Origin: Sapria himalayana
Lineage: Eukaryota; Streptophyta; Magnoliopsida; Malpighiales; Rafflesiaceae
Assembly (NCBI GenBank): GCA_029783825.1
Contig: JAREIK010000343.1
Coordinates: 744,001 to 808,000 of the forward strand
Reading direction: 5' to 3'
DNA length: 64,000 nucleotides
Shown piece after piece: positions 57,850 through 64,000 of the stretch (its first letter is position 1; every line of letters starts with the position of its first letter). Below the pieces are notes generated by a model. That model did no database searches and had not been told where the DNA came from. It saw nothing but the letters and a program-made list of their open reading frames with translations. The translations under genes and the position numbers were made by a program.

Positions 57850-60800
57850 TTTACCCAGCATATAATAGCACCCCATGTAAATATTTATATTTATATTTTA
57901 TGTTTTGATTGTGAATATATAGATTTTTTGGCATTAATTTCAATTTGATACTTGAGTCAAAACCCTATAGAATATAAACCCTAAAGTTTCTAGAGAGATT
58001 GAACAAGTACGATGACATGTGATTTGATTGTTACCACCAAGACAGACATCTAAAACAAACATCCAAATCACCCGATAAATTTCATACATGTGTTGATCAT
58101 ATAAAATGGTCGACGAAATATGACAACTTGCATGCTGAGTGTATAAATCAATAATAATAATAAAATAAAATAAAAAACATAAACAATTTAAAATATATCT
58201 TCGTCAAATTGGTGCGTAGAGATCCAAAATATTGAACTTAGAGACAAGAAATAATATTACTTTTTATAAAAATATAAAAACTCATTTAAAATCTCTTCTC
58301 TATGCAAGTTAGTGTCCAACTCAAATCTAGATAGTCTGTTAACTATGGGTATCCATGATCCTTTGAGTAGATCTCAAATCCTAGAGACTTCTTTATATCT
58401 TACATAATGCGAATATTTGCATAAAATTAAATTTATAGAGAAAAATCTAAAAAATAATTAATTATATTGTTCATATAAACAATAACAGGTCTAATGATTA
58501 TCAAAGAGTTAGTATTCTAAATAATATTTTTAAAAAACATTAAGTCAAATGGATAAGTCATATCACAAAAAAAAAGTAATACATATAACAATCTGAGTAT
58601 TTACTGAAACACAACTCAACAAACTAATCCATGTAAGTGTATCAACTATAGACCAATCTCAAATCTCTCATTGAGTAAATCACATATATCCCAAGAAAAA
58701 ATATAAATTTTCTAATTTTCTTCATCTAGAGAAGGCCATTGTATGTGAAAATCATGCAAACTATGACCTTCGTGATTGTTTCAGCTCATATAATATCTTT
58801 TGTAATCTATAAATTATATCTGATTGTACAGATCAAGATACAAATAAATATTATATATATATATATATATATCCTCTTCAAGACCACCATGAAAAAATAT
58901 ATTATTCACATCAAGTTGATATATCCTTCAACGATAAGATACTATTAGTAAAATAATAATCATATAAAAATCATTTATACCACTAAATAAAAAGTATCTC
59001 GGTAATTCAAATTAAATATCTTAGTGAACTCAATCAGTATAAATCTCACCTTAAGACAATCAACATTCTCTTTTGAATGTTTTCATTACGAATATTCACC
59101 TACAACTAACAACTTTTCTTAATTATCATTCTCGATATATTTAATAACATCTTGTTATTAGATATCATCTTGTTCATTCCTAAGAACAAAATAAGTGCTC
59201 GTAAAAATTCTAGAAAAAAAATTAAATAATTTATCCCTAGAATATAGAATATAAAAGGATACAATCTATTAAATAATAATAAATAAGTTATCTAATGATG
59301 TGATGATTTACGATAAATCGTATATCTCTACGGAAATATTTCATGACACTCCTATCAAAAAAAATATCAAAATTATCTCAATCAAATATTTATTTTTTTT
59401 TCTTACAATCTTGTTTAATAGATATGGGATAACACCAAAAGATTAATATATGATCTCATTGTTTATACAATAAGTATTAAAAACTATCTGACATATACTC
59501 TAGCGCATTTATATTTCCTATTATTTTATTTTTTTTATTAAATTAATTTTCTAATATTTTATAAAATATCTAAATAATAAAGGATATATGTAATCTAGAA
59601 GGAAAAAAAAGTATTCATATAAATCATAAGGAATCATTAATAAAAATATCAAAATATAGAAATAACTCTCGAATCTCGTCTATTATGTCCTTGTACATCA
59701 AACTTTATAAAATTGAACAAGTTCTTATTCCCACTAGCCTGAAAGGCAGGATAAAAATCCTGAAGCTCTAATATTTTTTCTTGACTAATATATCACAAAT
59801 TTTAAAATAGAAAATACAAACAAAAAATTTAACACTCTAACACCTAGCAGAATATGCTAGGGTAACAAAAAAATATAAAATCTACAATACTTATTCATAA
59901 ATTAGTCCTCAGAATCTTCTAATCCTACAAAAAAATATGAATAAAAGAAAAAATAAAATAAAAATTTAATTGAATATAAGATATCTCAAAAAAAAAAACA
60001 AAACAATCAAAAAAAAAGTAAACCATATTATAAAAACAAGTGATGAATTTGAATATTATCATATTCAATGACTACAATAATATTCAATTGCCATGCAAAG
60101 GAGATGATGAAAAAAATTAATTATATATAATATGAGTATTAGGTCATAAGTCAACAATTAATGAGTATGATGTAAAAAAATAAGTCATAAAAGCTATGGT
60201 ACCTAGATATCATGAATGGTCTACTATTGCTCCACTAGGGAGAAATCCTAAATATCCCATTTCGATAAGGTTTACAGTGGGATTGTAAGGGCTTCTAGAT
60301 GGATCCAGAAGTTGACTTGTCTACCTCAATAGTTTGTAGTCTTCTCTGCCTTCTCTCCAAAAATAACTCATAATTATCTCTAGTATAACTCATCATCCTA
60401 TAGTTTATACACTGGATAGAAATTTTCATGTCTATATCTCAGCTATGACTAATACCTCATCAACTACTAACAAGTGCAGACAAGATGTCACTCCTCATAT
60501 AAACTGAAATACTTAATAATATAACTCTAATTTGATAGAAATCTTCATATCACCCAAAATATAATCAATGAATGATGAAAACTCATCATGGAATGAATAT
60601 AAATATATCATGCCCAAAACTTTTCTACTTATATGACTATGTTGCCCCAATCTTGACTAGAAAAAAACTCCAAAAATTATGTCGTTAACCAAGTAAACTA
60701 TAAACTACATAAAGTAAATAGTAATTTATTCAAACTCATTGGTCCTCTCTAGACTCTGTTCAATAAGGTGAACAACTAATTATACACACGTATCATATAA

Positions 60801-61014
60801 GATGAGTAGAATGATATTGCAAACTCATGTAAAATTCTATATCATGTAAAATGAAAAAAATTAAAATCAACTTTATCTCAATAAACCACCACATCATGAT
60901 TAAAAATGAGAATCTATGTATGGCTACTTCTCCTTTTTGTTACTATTGGTTAATTTATTTTTTATGTATTTTATCATCACTTGACCAAGGAGCCAAATCC
61001 TGACTCATGTAGTC
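57850..61014 (-). mobile_element. Degenerate copia retrotransposon remnants (EH intron)
   Basis: The minus strand reads QLDVNNIFFHGGLEED at about 58870-58925 (copia RT), then a (TA)n expansion. The rest to 60660 is AT-rich with only short ORFs, and resembles 14500-16500 and 646-2600. No EH exon seen in it. Confidence 0.55.
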
Positions 61015-64000
61015 TAGAGGTGTCAAACGGGCCGGCCCGGCCCGTTTTTTTAGCACTAGCGTGCTTTCGTGTCGTGCCTAACCGGGCACGGTTTAAAAAA
61101 GCAGGGCCTTGCATGGGGGGCCGTGCTGCCCCGAGCCAAGCCCGCTCGGGCCTAGCCTGGCCGTAGAGGCAAGACCAGGCCGTACGGGCCATGTAAAAAA
61201 AAAATTTTTATAATTTATTATTTTAATTATATAAATTATTAAATTATATATAAAATTATAGATAATGTATAATATTATATATTTATAATATGAAAATTGT
61301 TAAAATTTATTAAAATTACAAAGTTAACATTTTTTTTATAATATAATATAAAATTAGTTTAAAATTTATTAGAATTATATAAGAGTTATAAATTTTTAAA
61401 TGAAAAATTAAAATAAAAAAAATAAATAAATCAATAAATTATGTTAAAAAAAACTAAAAAGTAAAAAAAAAAAACATAAGCAAACCAAATGAAAAATGAC
61501 TAATCAGCCATTAGATACCAGAGGTCCGAACCAAACAAATTAAAATTTCAACATAACGTATAAATAAAGCGTACAATCAATATAAAACAAAACATCAAAA
61601 TCAAAAAATAATAGATCATCATCAATCGTCAAATGGCATAACATGAGTATCATCAGCCACAACATTAAGATCAGTATCATATTGATCATCATCATCAGCA
61701 ATCAACTCCTCCGCTATCGCAGTGGATCCAGTTGCAGTCTCTGTCCCAGTACCAGCTCTAGCACGAACATGGATACTAAACCTCAAATCCTCTCAATCTT
61801 TCAAACAAACCAAGGCCTCAATAATATCTAGATGTAATCTCGATCTCCTATCTGAAATCACGTTCACTGCAACAGAAAAAGTACACTCCGATGCTACGCT
61901 CGACATCGAAGGAGTCAGTAGATCACGTGTTATCCTAGATGGCACGAGAAAGGTGGACTCATATGATTTCCACCACTATAATATATCAAGATTCATAGTA
62001 TCAGAATGTGATATGATTGAATATTAATCGATATCTAAGTACCGAGAAAGCTCGCTCTTATGTGATGGTCCACCCCTATGTTTCTCCCTCGCTAGCTGAA
62101 TAGAAAAATCGTCATATCTGAACAAGATATCCATATCCATAACCACAGTCTCACTACTACCACCACCATACTTAGTATCGTAGTATGAGAACAGGTCAGT
62201 CAACTTCTCGTGAATGAACCCTTCAGGTGGCTCTTTCAGGTTCATGCACGAAGAAATGTAAGTCATGGTATTTTCTACCACTTTCACCTTAACCCTCGGG
62301 TCCATGCATGTAGCGAGGCAATAAAGAGATGAAACGATGGACCTGTACTTTAAGTATTTGGTTTCCATCTCTACAACCATATGGCTAAGTGTCGGGTCAG
62401 CTCGATACTTCCTAAACATGCTACTAATGTTGCATATGCACCGGAGTGCAATACAAATCGTGGGCGTATAAACCGACGAACACATGTTCGTCGTGTCATA
62501 AAAAATCTTCAAGAATTTCATAAATGAAAATTCTGAACCCCAGTCAGTGTCATCAATAATAAGTTCGTCACTCTTACTATTAACATAATCAGATATCACG
62601 TATTCGTATCTAACACATGATTCCAATATCAAATACGTGTAATTCCAATAATGTCTCACATCGATTGGACTTTCTTCTTCTTAAGATTCGCAGACAAACA
62701 GATACTACCAAACTCTTATTGTCTGTGAGGAGTGCGAATATATTTTAGTGCATTACGTATATTATCCAATGCGGAAGAACACACCTTCATACCCGCTTGA
62801 ACAATCAGATTAATCACGTGACAGATGCATCTGACATGAAAAATCTCTCCTAATGGTGTGTATCTAATATTTCTAACAAACATGTTAATCGCTACTTCAT
62901 TATTAGATGCGTTATCGAATATGACACTAAAAATTATATTTTAAATTTTATATTCTCTAAATATTTTTATCATACACTCAAAAATGACCGGGATATCATG
63001 AAGATGAAGAATCTCAGAGAATCATAAAATTTTTTTATTCATAGTCCAGTTAGAATCGACATAGTGACTGGTGAGACATGCATAAGATAATTTATCATGA
63101 CTTGTCCAGATATCGGACGTCACGGACATCATTCCACTATATACCATAAATTCATTAATTATTTTTTGTTTTTCTAACTTATATATTTTTAGTATGTTAT
63201 TCCTAGATGTGGACCTAGGAATACTACGATAAGCAGGCTGAAAATAGGTCTGCATGATGCGCACTACCCTTATTTCTTCCGAAAATCAGATTAGAAGACT
63301 CATCAATATAAAAAGTTTGGTCATACCATCCCTAACCAACTCGCTTGAGTATATGAAAGGAGTAAACTTTGAGACTGAACTCGATTCAGTCTCAAAAAAT
63401 GCAGTGCCAAGTTGGGTTTGCCTAGGATCTAATGGATCATATTTTTTGGTGCATAATTCAGCATGCCTCTTAAGGTGCCTAGTCCCAAACGAACTCTTAC
63501 ATGTTAAAAGTCTCTTAGAATATTTGCACTGTGCTATTTCTTCTCCCTCATCCCTAATATTTTTTTTTATTATATTAAAATGAGTCCAAACTACAGAAGT
63601 CCGCCTAGTTTTTTGTTTTTTAGAAGTTTGGGTTGAGACGACTGGAGAACCCAAAATTTCAGCAGCCTCAGACCTCTGTGTAATATTTTCATTTTCTAAA
63701 TTTAAATATGTTTCATTAGTATTTGTCATTCTTTAGGATTTTTGTTAATCATAATAGTTATTTAGAGACTATATGACTAATTTTAAAATTTTCTATTTTT
63801 GGTCTAGAGAGAGAAACTAGAGAGAGTAAAAAAAACTTAAAATAAATTACCTGGTAAAAACAATGAGGTTGATCAGGTGCACGGTGCACCACAGTCAAGC
63901 TCAAAATTCAAAACTCAATTTATGATTCCCGAAAATCCAAGCCGAATGCCAAAATCCCAAGTCCCGAGAAAAATGAGCAAGATTTTTGAGAGAGAAAATA
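61015..64000 (-). mobile_element. Large hAT transposon, reverse orientation, cut by window end
   Basis: Begins tagaggtgtcaaacgggcc at 61015 and is collinear, in reverse, with 18193-21700. The window ends inside the CT-rich leader corresponding to about 18700, so roughly 500 bp are missing. Probably within the EH gene's upstream intron, in the same direction as that gene. Confidence 0.85.
61622..63729 (-). pseudogene. hAT transposase pseudogene (second copy)
   Basis: Starts MTNTNETYLN at 63729; a BED finger region [14 protein letters not shown] then HLKRHAELC, with the second zinc Cys replaced by Ser (CKYS); a stop near 63284; VTSDIWTSHDKLSYACL intact (broken in the other copy); a stop near 63020; frames broken to 62660; then a 211-aa open block (62659-62024) with CMDPRVKV and SELSRYL; a stop; and the dimerisation region with SSVASE, FSVAVNVISDRRSRL and ALVCLKDW (the last three in shifted frames), and an acidic end. 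Less damaged than the copy at 19030-21097, but still interrupted. Confidence 0.88.

Overview
The window is AT-rich nuclear DNA of a flowering plant. Evidence: long introns with GT..AG junctions, plant-type gene families (MLO, multi-exon DHHC S-acyltransferase, plant EH-domain protein), tRNA-derived SINEs and many hAT/MITE/copia remnants. A non-grass monocot is my guess, but nothing here fixes the species. There are no bacterial-style operons, no CRISPR arrays and no phage genes.

Four protein-coding genes lie head-to-tail on the minus strand. From right to left they are: (1) the 3' two-thirds of an EH-domain endocytic adaptor gene (exons 57791 to 42306; its 5' end lies beyond the window); (2) a complete eight-exon canopy/DUF3456-like ER lumenal protein gene (41015 to 28565); (3) a complete ten-exon DHHC palmitoyltransferase gene of the Arabidopsis PAT19-22 type (26469 to 8239); (4) the first three exons of an MLO gene (6666 to 6031), whose remaining exons lie left of the window or are lost. 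Exon phases join correctly in every gene, so I reconstructed them by hand. No single ORF covers more than one exon.

The genes are small (171 and 566 aa for the complete ones), but introns of about 10 kb, filled with repeats, stretch them to 12-18 kb. The commonest repeat is a hAT family with TIR TAGAGGTGTCAA and 8-bp target duplications. It includes one complete 3508-bp element with a broken transposase (18193-21700), nested inside an older hAT (17535-22415). A second large copy in the opposite orientation runs off the right edge (61015-64000), and about ten short non-autonomous copies are present. Other families are: a 610-680 bp family with apparent 9-bp duplications and G-box palindromes (Mutator-like in duplication length), copia pol fragments (QLDV and YVDD motifs), 5S-rRNA-derived repeats, tRNA-derived SINEs (one amplified into a tandem array), Tourist-like and other MITEs, and at least ten mini- or microsatellite arrays.

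The genes do not form a pathway. Three act in the endomembrane system (endocytosis, ER folding, S-acylation) and MLO is a plasma-membrane protein, but this is probably coincidence. The most notable features are structural: nested transposons, intronic GAA/TTC and minisatellite arrays next to splice sites, and transposons carrying telo-box and G-box palindromes.
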